A stretch of DNA of 64,000 nucleotides from Silene latifolia (taxonomy: Eukaryota; Streptophyta; Magnoliopsida; Caryophyllales; Caryophyllaceae): contig NC_133526.1 in NCBI RefSeq assembly GCF_048544455.1, positions 6,278,001 through 6,342,000 on the forward strand, in the 5' to 3' direction. The notes beneath the pieces are model-generated. The model was not told the DNA's origin, ran no database searches, and saw nothing but the letters and a program-made list of their open reading frames with translations. The translations under genes and the position numbers were made by a program. Position 1 is the stretch's first letter; each line of letters begins with the position of its first letter. This document shows, one piece after another, positions 12,301-22,439 of this stretch.

Positions 12301-14045
12301 ACTGCTATATAGTGACAATAGTTTACAAGTTTTGATCTTTAAAGGTTACTTTCTAAGACGACACCTTTTAAGCCGTCTTACACAATGAGGCGCTTGGTCT
12401 CACGCAAGAAAAGTTGCACCCTGGTGAAAACCACCCAATGCCTCTAAAGAGATTCTCGCCTAGACTACCAACATATTGCAAACGATTTCTAACACATAGA
12501 AACCTTGATCAGAGATGCTATTGAAATAGTCTCCGTTGTGTGATTTAATCTATGAGAACTGATATACCCTTTTGTTTGGTTAGCAAATCATACAAGAATT
12601 CGAATGAAACGAGAGCGAATTAATGATAGTATAAGCTTTTTGTTTGTTTGAAATTCACTAATTTAGGAGGAAATGAAGATTAGGATTCTAATACAATACT
12701 CTCACCGTCCTAGTCATTTGTTGTCCTTTTGTTTTGGTACAAAGACCAAGAAAAGAAGAGAAAATCAATTACTAAATGTCATGTGGACCAGATTGGGTGT
12801 GAATGAGCAAATTGTTCATCAAATACATTCCTAAAATAGAAAGGACAACAAATGAATGAGACACCTCAAAATGGAAAAGGACAACAAATGACCGGGACGG
12901 AGGAGTACATATTAACAAGAATCCTATCATTTCTTTAATCTTTTCCTTCCAAATTCAACGCTAATATATCAAACAAACATTGGAAATTGCATAAAATACA
13001 ATTCCTTTCCACCCAATACCTTGTAACCTAAACAAGTTCTAATTTCGACGGATTTCAAACCTGAATGACTTTACCAACTAAACTAGCTAACACCTACTTA
13101 GCTCTAACTTTGCAAGGTAGGTACCAGTGTAACTACTCGGCATTACCGGCTAAACTAGCTAACATCCTAAACAAACATATCAATGCTATTACCATAACCT
13201 ATCAATCAATAAGAAAAATGCTCTCTCCGTCTCAATCATTTATTTACTCTTTTCATCATCTGTGACGCTGTGAACGGTATTTTAATCAAAGGTAAACAAA
13301 TGACAGAGACGGAGCTGCTACTAAAATCCAAGAAACAGCAAAACATGTAACATACCCCACAACCAACATCAAGAGCAGTTCTAATACTACCAGACTTAAA
13401 ATCCAAAACCTTCTTAATACCATCAATATAACCCTTAACACCCTTACGAAACGACGTCCCGCCACCTGGAAAAACAAACCGATCACCTTCCAATCTAACC
13501 CAATTCTGCTTCTTTTTATCCTCAACAAGCCTCTTAAAAGGCACATTATTAAACCAAGCCATATCCCTGCTTTTCGGCCATGGAAACGGGTTTTGATACC
13601 CGGTTGGGACCGGAACCAAGCAGTTGAGCTTCTCATACTCAAAGTCAGGGCAATGTCTCTCCCTATTGAAGTAAAGGGTACTCGAAAACCGCCTTATTCT
13701 TGCTGAATCTTGACATGGGCAGTAAAAAGTGAAGTTCTTTGAGCATTTTTTGATGGGTGTTAGCTCGTTTTGTGAAGGAATGATTAATTCAGTTGAATGG
13801 TGTGCTGCAAAATCTAGAAGGTTTGAAACAGGGGAGTTTGTTTCTAATGTGTCTAATGTTTTAAAGTTAGTCTCTTTTAAGACGGATGTATTCGTCTTAA
13901 ATAAGAATTCGTGTTTTAAGTTGGTTTTTGTTGTTGTTGAAAAGGTGGAAAAGAGGTAGAAAAGGGAGAGGATAAGGGAGAATAAGATGAGGTTGAAAAT
14001 GGGTTTTGGGAGTTTTGGGGGAAAAAGTTGGAATTGAAATGCCAT
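9393..14045 (-). CDS. PMT-family methyltransferase (QUASIMODO/DUF248), six exons
   Basis: Exons, in gene order, are 14045-13356, 12170-11960, 11412-11115, 10399-9998, 9764-9687 and 9597-9393. They join to 1,884 nt (627 aa), normal for the family. These are Golgi type II membrane proteins thought to methylesterify pectin homogalacturonan (QUA2, QUA3, CGR relatives). Seen here: a hydrophobic anchor at about residues 16-36, a low-complexity stem, then the S-adenosylmethionine site DVGCG (226-230), [41 protein letters not shown], the C-terminal [13 protein letters not shown] and [12 protein letters not shown]. The first methyltransferase motif is split by intron 1. One donor (9997, GTGCTT) is weak but keeps the frame. 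Subtype PMT15-18-like is a guess. The gene looks intact, and its introns have collected MITEs. Confidence 0.92.
10848..11055. mobile_element. Stowaway MITE in PMT intron 3
   Basis: The 208-bp element starts CTCCCTCTGTCCCGG and ends CCGGGACGGAGGGAG, flanked by TA on both sides (10846-10847 and 11056-11057). The word TCATTTGTTGTCC is repeated near the left end. The same family is inserted in the opposite orientation in intron 1. Confidence 0.85.
11560..11771. mobile_element. Stowaway-like MITE in PMT intron 2
   Basis: The left end CTCTATCCATCCC and right end GGGATGGATGTAG are inverted repeats flanked by TA (11558-11559, 11772-11773). Inner parts pair around CATTGACC/GGTCACAG. It is non-coding, about 212 bp, and a different subfamily from its neighbours. 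Confidence 0.65.
12699..12905. mobile_element. Stowaway MITE in PMT intron 1
   Basis: Flanked by TA (12697-12698, 12906-12907). The right end AATGACCGGGACGGAGGAG and the repeated AAAGGACAACAAATGA match, in inverted orientation, the left end of the element at 10848-11055. Length is 207 bp. Confidence 0.82.
13221..13318. mobile_element. short Stowaway-like MITE beside PMT exon 1
   Basis: CTCTCCGTCTCAATCATTTA at the left pairs with AAATGACAGAGACGGAG at the right, forming a hairpin of about 98 bp. It sits within about 40 bases of the intron 1 donor (13355). No clean target duplication was found. Confidence 0.6.
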
Positions 14046-14284
14046 GATTGTTGCTTTTGTTTGGATTGGTGGATTATTTGTTTGTAGGGGTTTTGATTAG
14101 GGTTTAAGGATGGGGATGAAATTAGGGATTGTAATTTTTGGGTTGGGAATTTGGATAGTGAATGATCAATGGTGGAGAGTGGGAAAGTGGGGAAATTGGG
14201 AATTAATTGGTGGAGGTAAAGTTTGCAGAGACTGATGCAATAATTTTGCATTGGACTGAGCAATGGGATTACATGTTGGACTCT
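14046..14284 (-). promoter_or_regulatory. 5' leader and promoter region of the PMT gene
   Basis: On the minus strand this stretch is C/A- and T/C-rich, as in plant 5' leaders, and no TATA box is visible. The MITE at 14285 lies close behind, so the native promoter is short or includes the MITE. Confidence 0.4.
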
Positions 14285-14696
14285 TAGAGCATCCACAATG
14301 CTTACCTTTGCTACATAAGATTTTTAAGCTATAATATTTTTAAGCTACAAACTACTACAATGGTAAGCTACTAACTTAGTGTTGTGGCTTAAATGCACCA
14401 TATGTCAACTAACTTCCACAACACTCTTTTAATTAATACATTTACTTATTTTACCTAGAAAATAAAAATTAAAAATATTTAAGTGTTGTTTTAATTGATA
14501 GATTTTTTCGCCCTTTCAAAAAAAAAAAATTGATAGATTTTTTCTTGTAGACCCATTTGAGCTACTAGCTCAGCTAGATGCCTACTAAATTTCAATTCAA
14601 AATAGTATGTAAAGTCTTTCCGATGGTTAAGCAGTAACTGAAAAAAATTTTTTATTTGCAAGCAAGTCCTTTTCCTTAACCATTGGAGATGCTCTA
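14285..14696. mobile_element. MITE with GAGCATCCACAATG ends
   Basis: TAGAGCATCCACAATG at the left pairs with CATTGGAGATGCTCTA at the right. This end type is common in plant Mutator-, hAT- or PIF-derived MITEs. I found no clear target duplication, so the superfamily is open. The inner sequence is AT-rich and non-coding. Confidence 0.6.
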
Positions 14697-14800
14697 GAGG
14701 TTTCTTATTTTTATTTTTTATTTTCAAAAATATTGTCCTTTTATAGGACTTTAAAATCGGACTAGAGATCATGGTCGAGTTGAGTTTACCTTAGTTTAAG

Positions 14801-15638
14801 GGTCATGCTCTTTCATGTACAAGATTTACTCTATCACGGACATATTTTACACAATTACCCCTCTCATTTTTCCATCACTTTCACTAAACTAGTGGGAGAG
14901 AGTATCACTCTTTCTCCTTTCCCTCGCAAATGAAAACTCATAAACCCCTTCATCACCACCAACGGCCACCACCCTCTACCACCCACCACCTCATTCATCC
15001 CTACCACCAGTCCACCACCCCTTGTCACAAACCCTAATTACAAAAATCAACAGCAATTGAATAAATAATTATTAAATCAATTTAATTCAAACAAATTAAT
15101 GTAGTTTATTAATAAATTAAAGTAATTTTTTATTCAATTTGAAAATTGATTAGACTTATGATCGAAAATTTGGGGAGAAATTGATCATTCAATTGTTTAA
15201 CTGTTAGCATCGAACAAAGAAGATAAGGGACTCGGTAAAAATGCGAAAATGTCGAAGCCTTTGCGACGCAACATTTGCAATTGAATAACAAGTTGCATCA
15301 CTATCGACAATGGAATCCCTTAGAGCCAATTAAACAAACAAATGGCTACTTTTTTTAATGTTCACGTTTAACCTAACTCCCACAACCTGATTTCACTTAT
15401 AACAAAGAATTTTTCAGTAACATCTAGTAAATTATTCTCACGTTTGACGGTCATCGGATCAACAGGCATATAAAATCAGTAACTTAAATGCGAAAATGTC
15501 AACCGGAAAATTCACTTATGGTTTGAGGTTGAAGGAGAGAGAATAGTTGGTTTTTTTTTAAAGAGAGGGTAGAGGATGAAAATATTATGAAAAATAGTTC
15601 ATGACCGAGTAAAATGTGTACATGAAAGAGCAACTACG
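14801..15638. mobile_element. non-autonomous Mutator-type element, copy 1
   Basis: The terminal inverted repeat of about 45 bp begins GGTCATGCTCTTTCATGTAC on the left and, complemented, CGTAGTTGCTCTTTCATGTAC on the right. The flanks TAGTTTAAG (14792-14800) and TAGTTTATT (15639-15647) form a 7/9 target duplication. Length is 838 bp with no transposase. The sister copy is at 45112-45952. Confidence 0.75.
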
Positions 15639-16056
15639 TAGTTTATTTCAGTTTAGTTGACTGCTCTATCCAGTTTAGTTCAATTCAATTTAGTTCATTT
15701 TATCTCTTTACAAATTAACTTCTACTTTAATTCAGTTCTGTTCAACTCCATTAAATCCGTTCGATTAAGCTCTTTTCAGTCGAAAAGAACACGGCCTTAA
15801 GTTAACTTTTGGAGAATCATGTTACAAAGGAGAGGGAAGATTGAATCAATAGTATAAGTAGGTAAAAAAAAAAAAAAACTTACTCAAATCGTGGATTACA
15901 GCACAAATAAGATATGGAGTACAAGTTAAAAACATTTGTATACCAGTGTGGTTTGTTTTGTACGGAGTATAAATAGATATAGTGATGACGAGATTGAAAA
16001 TCAATTATGTGTAAACCATCGTAACTCTATCAACTAAACAAATTGACATTTGATTT
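15639..16056. other. intergenic, nothing recognised
   Basis: T-rich DNA with repeated TTCAGTTTAGTT-like words between two mobile elements. No gene is visible. Confidence 0.5.
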
Positions 16057-16645
16057 TGATGGGGCATATTCTGCACCCGCTGACCAGTCAACATATTGAG
16101 CAAGGTCAAAGATATCCACAGCAAATCAACAACTTGGATAGCCTAACCGACGCAGCCTGTCGGCCTGTCTCTTGTGCCTCGGCCACGGCGAATACCAGAG
16201 GGCACATATCCGCGAACTCATATCCAAGAACCCTCGGCGGCGAGTCAACAGGGCCCGCCGGCCTGCCATGGGTCCCTCGGCCGAGGGTAGAACAGACTTT
16301 CCACATGCTCTGCCACTTGGCCACTACGTGACAAAAGGTGAAAGTCTATAAATACTCCTCAACTCTCATTGAGGAAAGGAGGCAATTGATCCACAATTTA
16401 ACCTAAGAATCACTATTCATCTGGTAATATATTCCTTATTTCTCTACAATACATCCTTAGCCAAGTAACGACAACTTACCTCTCTAAGTTTACTGACTTG
16501 AGCGTCGGAGTGAGTTCGCTCGGCCCAAAGCCGAGCCCTCAGTTTGTTCATCGTTTCAGGAGACCGCAAGGAGGATTCAACTAAAGACGTCATTCTACAA
16601 GCACGGGTGGTAACATATAACTGCTCTGGAATTACACCCGGAACA
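16057..16645 (+). mobile_element. solo LTR, Ty3/gypsy Tat-like family
   Basis: A 589-bp LTR from TGATGGGGC to CCGGAACA is flanked by a perfect 5-bp duplication GATTT (16052-16056 and 16646-16650), so it is a complete solo LTR left by recombination between LTRs. It contains a TATA box (TATAAATA, 16347-16354) and GC-rich GGCCGAGG words. It matches, in reverse orientation, the LTR at 57250-57832, but with clear divergence. Confidence 0.88.
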
Positions 16646-16934
16646 GATTTGTTTTTACCGTATGCTAACCTTAATCATAATTTAATTGGCGAAAATTTAA
16701 TCTTAATATTTGGAAATTACGGATTTGTTTTTACCGTATGCTAATCATAATTTTCTAGTGATGAGAGCTCTACTACCAATAGCCCTCCCCAATTCAATAC
16801 CACGCATGCATTACGCGAGATCTAAACTAGTAATTGCTACTAACCACCAATTTACCTCCTTTGCGTCAATTAGCCTAATTTAAAACCGTTAAACCCCCTC
16901 ACTAAGTCACAACCCCCAACTTTCCATTAATTCC
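16646..16934. repeat. short direct duplication, otherwise empty
   Basis: The word GGATTTGTTTTTACCGTATG recurs at about 16721, about 78 bp after a near-identical copy at about 16641. The remainder up to the MULE-like left end holds nothing recognised. Confidence 0.5.
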
Positions 16935-17010
16935 GAAAAGGCTACAAGTACACGGGGTGTACAAGTGCCTTGGTACACAGACCAGTGAGAGCACGCCAAG
17001 TGGAGTTTGG
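16935..17010 (+). repeat. left TIR of the giant MULE
   Basis: Begins GAAAAGGCTACAAGTACACG. Contains GTACACGGGGTGTACAAG, itself a small palindrome, followed by CTTGGTACACAG. It aligns to the complement of 37187-37261 with small gaps. Confidence 0.75.
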
Positions 17011-17224
17011 TAGGGACCATATGGAATCTTTTTCAAATGAGTTTTTAGAGGGATAAATTTGAAAATTTTGAATTTCAAATTCAAAAAGAGACAACCTATT
17101 AATTGCTACACTTTCCAAAGATCATTAGCAATATTAATCTAATTTTTTTATACTAATCTCTATACTAATTATTTTTTGTTTCTTATATTTATTTTATGTT
17201 CTTATTTATTTTAACCTCATTTGT

Positions 17225-17405
17225 CTATCTAAAAAAAATCGTTTCTCTCACTTAAAAAAATCAGTATATTCGTTTCTCTCACTTAAAAAAATTAGTATAT
17301 TATTTTCCCCAAATCTAATAATCCATAAAAAAAATCAGTATATTTTTTTTCCCAAATCGTATAATTCCTTAAAAAAAATAAGTATATTTTGTTTCCAAAT
17401 CTAAT
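17225..17405. repeat. left subterminal repeats
   Basis: Three to four loose copies of CACTTAAAAAAATTAGTATAT and CCAAATCTAATAATCC words, spaced about 50-60 bp. Subterminal repeats of this kind often serve as transposase binding regions; that role is inference here. Confidence 0.5.
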
Positions 17406-17474
17406 AATCATATTTAATTATTAAAATCTCATACTATATTTCAATTGTATCGACACCACTATCATCTTTCAAAT

Positions 17475-17934
17475 ATGAGTTTTAATCAATCTTGTTCTTG
17501 CGATTCACATTGTTATCATAACTTGGTTCCAATCCGTCAACTCGTGAAGAAAAATGGACCTAACAAAGGAAGGTTTTTTTATCGTTGTCCCTTATGGAAG
17601 GTATATTTATGTTTATAGCTCAAAATAATATAATTAGTATAATATCTATGTTTATTGCTCTAATTAATTTGTAATGCATCTTTAGACTGAAGATTGTGGT
17701 TACTTCGTATGGGATGAATGCGTGGAGGTTGATCGGAACATGAACAGGTTGATTGATCTAAACAACTCTTTGGAGGATAGGTTACGGCAATTGACATCGG
17801 AAAATATTAAATTGAAATCTCAGAAGTTACGTGCTACTAAATCAGAAAAGTTAGCTCGTCGGTTATTGTATTATTCATGGGTTGTATTTGTATTATTATT
17901 ATCAATTTGTATTGTGATAATACTACATAAATAA
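17475..17934 (+). CDS. small GRF zinc-finger protein with C-terminal membrane anchor
   Basis: Exon 1 is 17475-17600 and exon 2 is 17686-17934, with GT-AG borders (124 aa). The N-terminus carries a GRF-type zinc finger: cysteines 7 and 9, the core KKNGPNKGRFFYRCP with Cys38, and Cys46 in TEDCGYFVWDE. GRF fingers bind single-stranded nucleic acid in TOP3, NEIL3 and APE2. In plants, free-standing small GRF proteins with a coiled coil and a tail anchor form a large uncharacterised family. Residues 55-95 form a charged coiled coil and residues 101-122 a hydrophobic helix. It is the first gene inside the left end of the giant MULE, transcribed inward, and looks intact. Its role is unknown. Confidence 0.82.
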
Positions 17935-18164
17935 GAGAAGAAGCTTTAATTTGTTATTGATTGTTGATCTAAATTTGTAATTTGACGATAGTTGTCCAGT
18001 ATTCGTTGTCGATCAAAAATAATTTCGGTCTCGGTTTGTTATGCTTGATTATTAAGGTTTTAAAAACTTAAAATGAATCAATTGCAAAAAGAAAAACATT
18101 TAATTTGTAATGTGTTAACTTCGCAAATTGCAAATTGCAAATGACATCTAGTTACTGACGGCCC

Positions 18165-18320
18165 AAGTAAATGAATGGATGAAAATGGCCCAATTGAGGA
18201 AGTAAATGGGTCGACGAGAAAGAATGGATGAAAATGGCCTAATTGAGGAAGTAAATGGGTAGAGGAAAAGTAATCCATGAAAATGGACCAATTGAGGAAG
18301 TAATAATGGGTCTAGTTACC
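18165..18320. repeat. ~60-bp tandem repeat, three copies
   Basis: Three degenerate copies of a unit containing GAATGGATGAAAATGGCC and CAATTGAGGAAGTAAATGGG. No gene is seen here. The region 17935-18784 is otherwise empty. Confidence 0.6.
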
Positions 18321-18784
18321 GAAGGCCCAAGTAAGTTAGTTGATAAATAGAATGAGCCCAAATTGTTATATAAGACCTATATTTTGATTGGGCTTTTCCC
18401 CTATTGGGGCCACATTCCTAATGGTCTGTTTTTAACATAGAAACATGGAAAATGAATATTAATGGCCCAAGTGAATAATGGTCAGTCCTACCAAGTTAAA
18501 TTGCATAATTATTTGTAGCAGCATAAGATCTCGTTGTGGCGTTTGTTACTCGCTTGGCCGTGTTCTCCTCATGTGCCGGATTTATTTTGGATTAAAATTA
18601 GTCATCACACATTGGTAAAATTACGGGTATTTTTTTAACGAAGAACGTAAGATAGTAATTAAAAAAAAATAACAGGAATTTGAAAAGGAAAATGGGTAGT
18701 TGATAATCATAGATCCATTGGAAAATATAAACCAACCTTTTAATCCTTACAAAATACGTACTATATAAACCATATTTAACCTAA

Positions 18785-19054
18785 CTAAAAACCAAGAAGT
18801 TCAAGTTGATGAAGCTCCAACTCAATTTTCTGGATTTCAATCACCCCTTGTTCACGATTAGCTTTCACTTCATGTATAAGAGCTTCCATATTTTCCTGCA
18901 CGTCGTTCATCCCTCTACTTATTGCCCGCTGCTTTATCACCTCCGCTCGGTCTATTAGATCGGCCAACTGAGTGTCAATCTCTCGCAACCGAGTGAGTTT
19001 GATTCTGCGATTGATAGTGTATTGTACTAATATAGGAATGAACTGTCTAACCAT
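18785..19054 (-). CDS. small coiled-coil protein, 89 aa
   Basis: Open frame MVRQFIPILV... to QLELLGF with Glu/Gln/Leu heptad pattern over most of its length (ADLIDRAEVIKQRA, then ENMEALIHEVKANREQG). No known domain is recognised. The 5' leader seems split: an acceptor CTAG lies just before the start, and a leader exon ending ATTCATCAAG with donor GTATTT is visible upstream in two tandem copies. It is one of four similar-sized minus-strand genes in a row inside the giant MULE. It may belong with the protein at 20177-20521 by style, but I cannot show homology. Confidence 0.55.
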   Translation of the reverse strand: MVRQFIPILVQYTINRRIKLTRLREIDTQLADLIDRAEVIKQRAISRGMNDVQENMEALIHEVKANREQGVIEIQKIELELHQLELLGF

Positions 19055-19079
19055 CCAAATTCATACTAGTTAATTAAAT

Positions 19080-19865
19080 TAAAAATAAAACGTTATGTAA
19101 AAGGAAAATTGGATGAACCGTTTATATTCAATCAAAAAATAGTTATGATTGACGGGTTATTAAATTGATTGTCACATACATGCAAAAATCGTTTACGGTT
19201 TTAAACTTATACAAACGATTTCATTTAAAATAAAGAATGGTTAAATATTTTGATGAAATGAGCAGTAAAAAAGAAAGAATGGTTAAAATACCTTGATGAA
19301 TGATCAAACAATTAGTAACAAGAGTTGTGAACAAGTTTGGAGTCCTCCTTACAAGTATATATGAGATCTAGGGGTTGTGTTGTAAAGGGAGTTTTATTTT
19401 TGTAGATGAATGTAAAATACTGCCATATTCCTTTTATAATGGGGAGAAAGACAATTTTTTAATTTTTGTAATTAGTGATGTATAAAACCGTCTATATTCA
19501 ATTAAAAAAATTAAAGCGTTATGTAAAAAGAAACAAATATAACAACCTTTCATACCACATAAACCGTTTATATTCAACTAAAATATATTTATGATTGAGG
19601 ACTTATTAAATTGATTGTGGCATACATGCAAAAATTGTAAACTATACAAACGATTTAATTTAAAGGAATGAATGGTTAAATACCTTGATGAATGAATTAG
19701 TAACACAAGAGTTGTGAACAAGTTTGGAGTCCTCCTTACAAGTATATATGAGATCTAAAGGTAGTTTTATTTTTGTAGATGAATGTAAAATAGTGCCATT
19801 TTACTTTTATAATGGGGAGAAAGACAAATGTTTTTATTTTTCTTATTAGTGATGATGTGTTTAAA
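19080..19865 (-). repeat. tandem duplication of a promoter and leader exon
   Basis: The blocks at about 19080-19490 and 19495-19865 are direct repeats. Each includes CAAGTTTGGAGTCCTCCTTA, a TATATATGAGATCT segment (a TATA-like box when read on the minus strand) and a leader exon ending CATCAAG followed by GTATTT. The duplication would give the 89-aa coiled-coil gene two alternative promoters. Confidence 0.65.
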
Positions 19866-20176
19866 TCCTGTCAATTGGAAGTCAAATCAACATGCATGCA
19901 TGCTAGATTTCTGCCTTGCTTGCTTAGACGACACACATAATCAAATCAAATCAATTGTAATTCTTTTTGTGTTGTGTTTAGTCAAATCAAAATAGTTTAT
20001 ACGGACTACTTAATAGGAAAATCAATCCACATTTTTAACTATTAATAGATATTCATATGTTATATCGAAACCAAATGAAATCAATAATAATAAAACTGAT
20101 TCAAATGGAAAATATTAAAAACCCACATTTAAAATTTACATACTTAATATAAGTGACATCATGCATGCCCACTAAA

Positions 20177-20521
20177 TTAAATAGAACTTAAACGAGAAAT
20201 AGAAGCTCTTAGTGAGGCATTCTCTTCCATGATTTTGATCTTCACCTCCTTTGCTAGTTTGAGGTCTCGTAAAGCAGATGCAATATCTCGCTGCATCTTC
20301 TCCAACTCCGGCATAAAGCCACGATCTTTGGCCACCTTGAGTGGGATCTGAACATTAACAAGGAATAGGTTGTTCTTCCTTTCGATTTCCTCTAAGCGAT
20401 TTATGAAACATTTGTTGTACTCGATTGTAATCAATGTTTTGGTAATGTTCCGATCCATTATTTTGAAGGAAGTTTTCAGTTTAGGTTTTAAAGGTTTAGG
20501 GTTTGAAATATTGATAGACAA
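20177..20521 (-). CDS. small coiled-coil protein, 93-114 aa
   Basis: The frame opens at 20521. A second ATG, MDRNITKTLITIEYNKC, gives 93 residues and may be the true start. The protein is rich in Glu/Lys/Leu: INRLEEIERKNNLFLV, then MPELEKMQRDIASALRDL and KEVKIKIMEENASLRASI, an amphipathic coiled coil. A TATA-like box stands at 20587-20597 on the minus strand. No family is recognised; the gene lies within the giant MULE. Confidence 0.6.
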   Translation of the reverse strand: MSINISNPKPLKPKLKTSFKIMDRNITKTLITIEYNKCFINRLEEIERKNNLFLVNVQIPLKVAKDRGFMPELEKMQRDIASALRDLKLAKEVKIKIMEENASLRASISRLSSI

Positions 20522-20586
20522 ATCAAATTAGGTAATGGCTTGGGTAGTAGATGTGGTTAGGATTTACTGAATATACAAATGAATCA

Positions 20587-20597
20587 TATATATAAAT
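20587..20597 (-). promoter_or_regulatory. TATA box of the 20.2-kb coiled-coil gene
   Basis: Read on the minus strand as TTTATATATA, 66-76 bases before the first ATG at 20521, followed by an AT-rich leader. Confidence 0.5.
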
Positions 20598-20995
20598 AAA
20601 GTGTGGGTCGTGTCTTTTCATATGCCACACAGGAGGATTTTTAGTTATAAATTAAAATTAACAAGTGGAAGTTGAATTAAAATTAATATGTTTATAGGAA
20701 ATGACAACTTGTCCTTTAATCTTCCGGTACAATGAATTGTATTTTAATAAATCTTACGTAATTAATATAATTCCGAGTATTTAAAAGCGATATTTATTTA
20801 TCAGCTCTTGTTCAAGTACAAAATTAAAATGACGTCACATAGTTAACATTCAAAATCGAACAAAATATAAAAGGGGTAGAAGAGAAAACCCAACCATGAT
20901 AGTTAATATTAAGATAAACTTAAATAAGAAAAGTACAACATAATAATATTATAAAAATACATGAATATCTAATTAAGCACTTCTTTTAATCCTTA

Positions 20996-21259
20996 CTAAT
21001 TTAAGGATTTTAAAGCCTTTAGATCATCCTCAAGTTCTTTCCTAAGGTCGATGCATTTTCCATAAGAAACAAACAAGGATTGTATGAGATCATCCGCTTC
21101 CTTTTCAATCTCCTTAACGCCTTGTACATAACAATAGTTCCGAGTTTCAATCGCACCAACAATCATCTTCATCGTTCTCAACTCTTGTTCAAGTACCGTT
21201 TGAATGTTTTTTTCCAAATTGGCGATCAAACCCATTGACATACCACTTAGGTTTGGCAT
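20996..21259 (-). CDS. small coiled-coil protein, paralogue A, 87 aa
   Basis: It starts MPNLSGMSMGL and ends LKALKSLN. It is clearly paralogous to 21668-21940: both hold VGAIETRN-CY--G-KE-EK-ADD-I in the same place and end in a Leu/Asp-rich helix. Paralogy fixes the start, since MPNL aligns with MRNL. The whole protein is predicted helical and amphipathic. No known domain is recognised. It is a tandem pair inside the giant MULE, both on the minus strand about 400 bp apart, so a local gene duplication has been kept open in both copies. Confidence 0.7.
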   Translation of the reverse strand: MPNLSGMSMGLIANLEKNIQTVLEQELRTMKMIVGAIETRNYCYVQGVKEIEKEADDLIQSLFVSYGKCIDLRKELEDDLKALKSLN

Positions 21260-21667
21260 TTGAAATCTTTTGTAGTTTTAGTGAGAAGAAAGAGATAACT
21301 ATTGTTATTTTAAATTGTTTTCTTTTAGAATGATGTTAACCACCTAATATTTATAATTGTATTTATGACCTTTGGAGAACCGTGCGTTGAATAGTTAAAA
21401 AAAATTGCCACTTGCGTTTTTATTTATATTTTTATTTTTGACAAATTGGTTCATAAATTATGACTGTTGGTGATTGCCAATTTCATTTACCTTGCAAACA
21501 ATGGCCACTTGCATAGAAATCAAATGAATGATACACCTAATGTAAGAGGTAGAAGTAGAGAAAACCCAACAATGTTAACTAATTTAGAAATAATACCAGG
21601 ATAAACTTAAAAAAAAGTACAACATAATTATATAACTAAATATCAAACAGGAATAAAATAAGGTCTC

Positions 21668-21979
21668 CTAATCCTTATTAATAATGAACTTTAGAGCGTC
21701 AATATCCTCTTCAAACCCTTTTCTAAGATTGTTAAATTTTTCATACGTCCCCAACACGTATTTGATGAAATCATCCGCGTCCTTTTCTGTTTCCTTAAGG
21801 CCCCTTAAATAACAATCGTTACGAGTTTCAATCGCCCCGACAACCACCTTCATTGCTTTGAACTCGAGTTCACGAAGATTGGAAACTTGTTCTTCTAAAA
21901 ATAGCAACGATTCAATTAACAATTCATTAAGGTTTCTCATTCTAAAAATTTTAGTTGATTTATTTAGAGAGAAGATCAA
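21668..21979 (-). CDS. small coiled-coil protein, paralogue B, 90-103 aa
   Basis: The frame opens at 21979 but the start at 21940 (MRNLNELLIES) aligns with the neighbour at 21259 and is preferred (90 aa). The conserved core is VVVGAIETRNDCYLRGLKE, followed by a heptad-rich C-terminal helix. The shared core under length change suggests the pair is under protein-level constraint. Function is unknown. The leader lies in AT-rich sequence near a (TTAAA)n microsatellite at about 22097-22130. Confidence 0.7.
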   Translation of the reverse strand: MIFSLNKSTKIFRMRNLNELLIESLLFLEEQVSNLRELEFKAMKVVVGAIETRNDCYLRGLKETEKDADDFIKYVLGTYEKFNNLRKGFEEDIDALKFIINKD

Positions 21980-22439
21980 AGGTGAAATAGTTTATAAAGA
22001 GAGGAATAGTTATGTTTTAGAATGGCTACTTTGTGTTAGCTCCCCACTATTTATAATTAAGTTGGTGACTGTTCTACTACCATGACATCAAAGAAATTAA
22101 TTAAATTAAATTAAATTAAATTAATATAAATTTAATTTAAAATTACTTTTTAATTACCGTTGCTTCACCATTGCTCTATTAAATATAAAAAATAAGTTGG
22201 TGACTTTGGCGTACCATTCTTTGTATTTTGATTGAAATTATTTAAATAATTGTAATTGGCATAATTTTTAAATACTTTAATTTAGCACATTTGAAGGTAA
22301 ATTAAAGAGTGCAAGGATTTGAAACGTAAAATCGAACTGGTAGATAAGACTTAATACTGAATTGAAAATAGGAACATAACAAATTCGACCATCTAAAATC
22401 CAAACGAGACTATGAATCTACTTGAAATTAAAAGGATCC

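Noticed and set aside
13236-13355. Extension of PMT exon 1 into a longer frame
   Set aside because: The frame reads through the donor GTATG into a MITE; family homology stops exactly at DVGCG and resumes at 12170.
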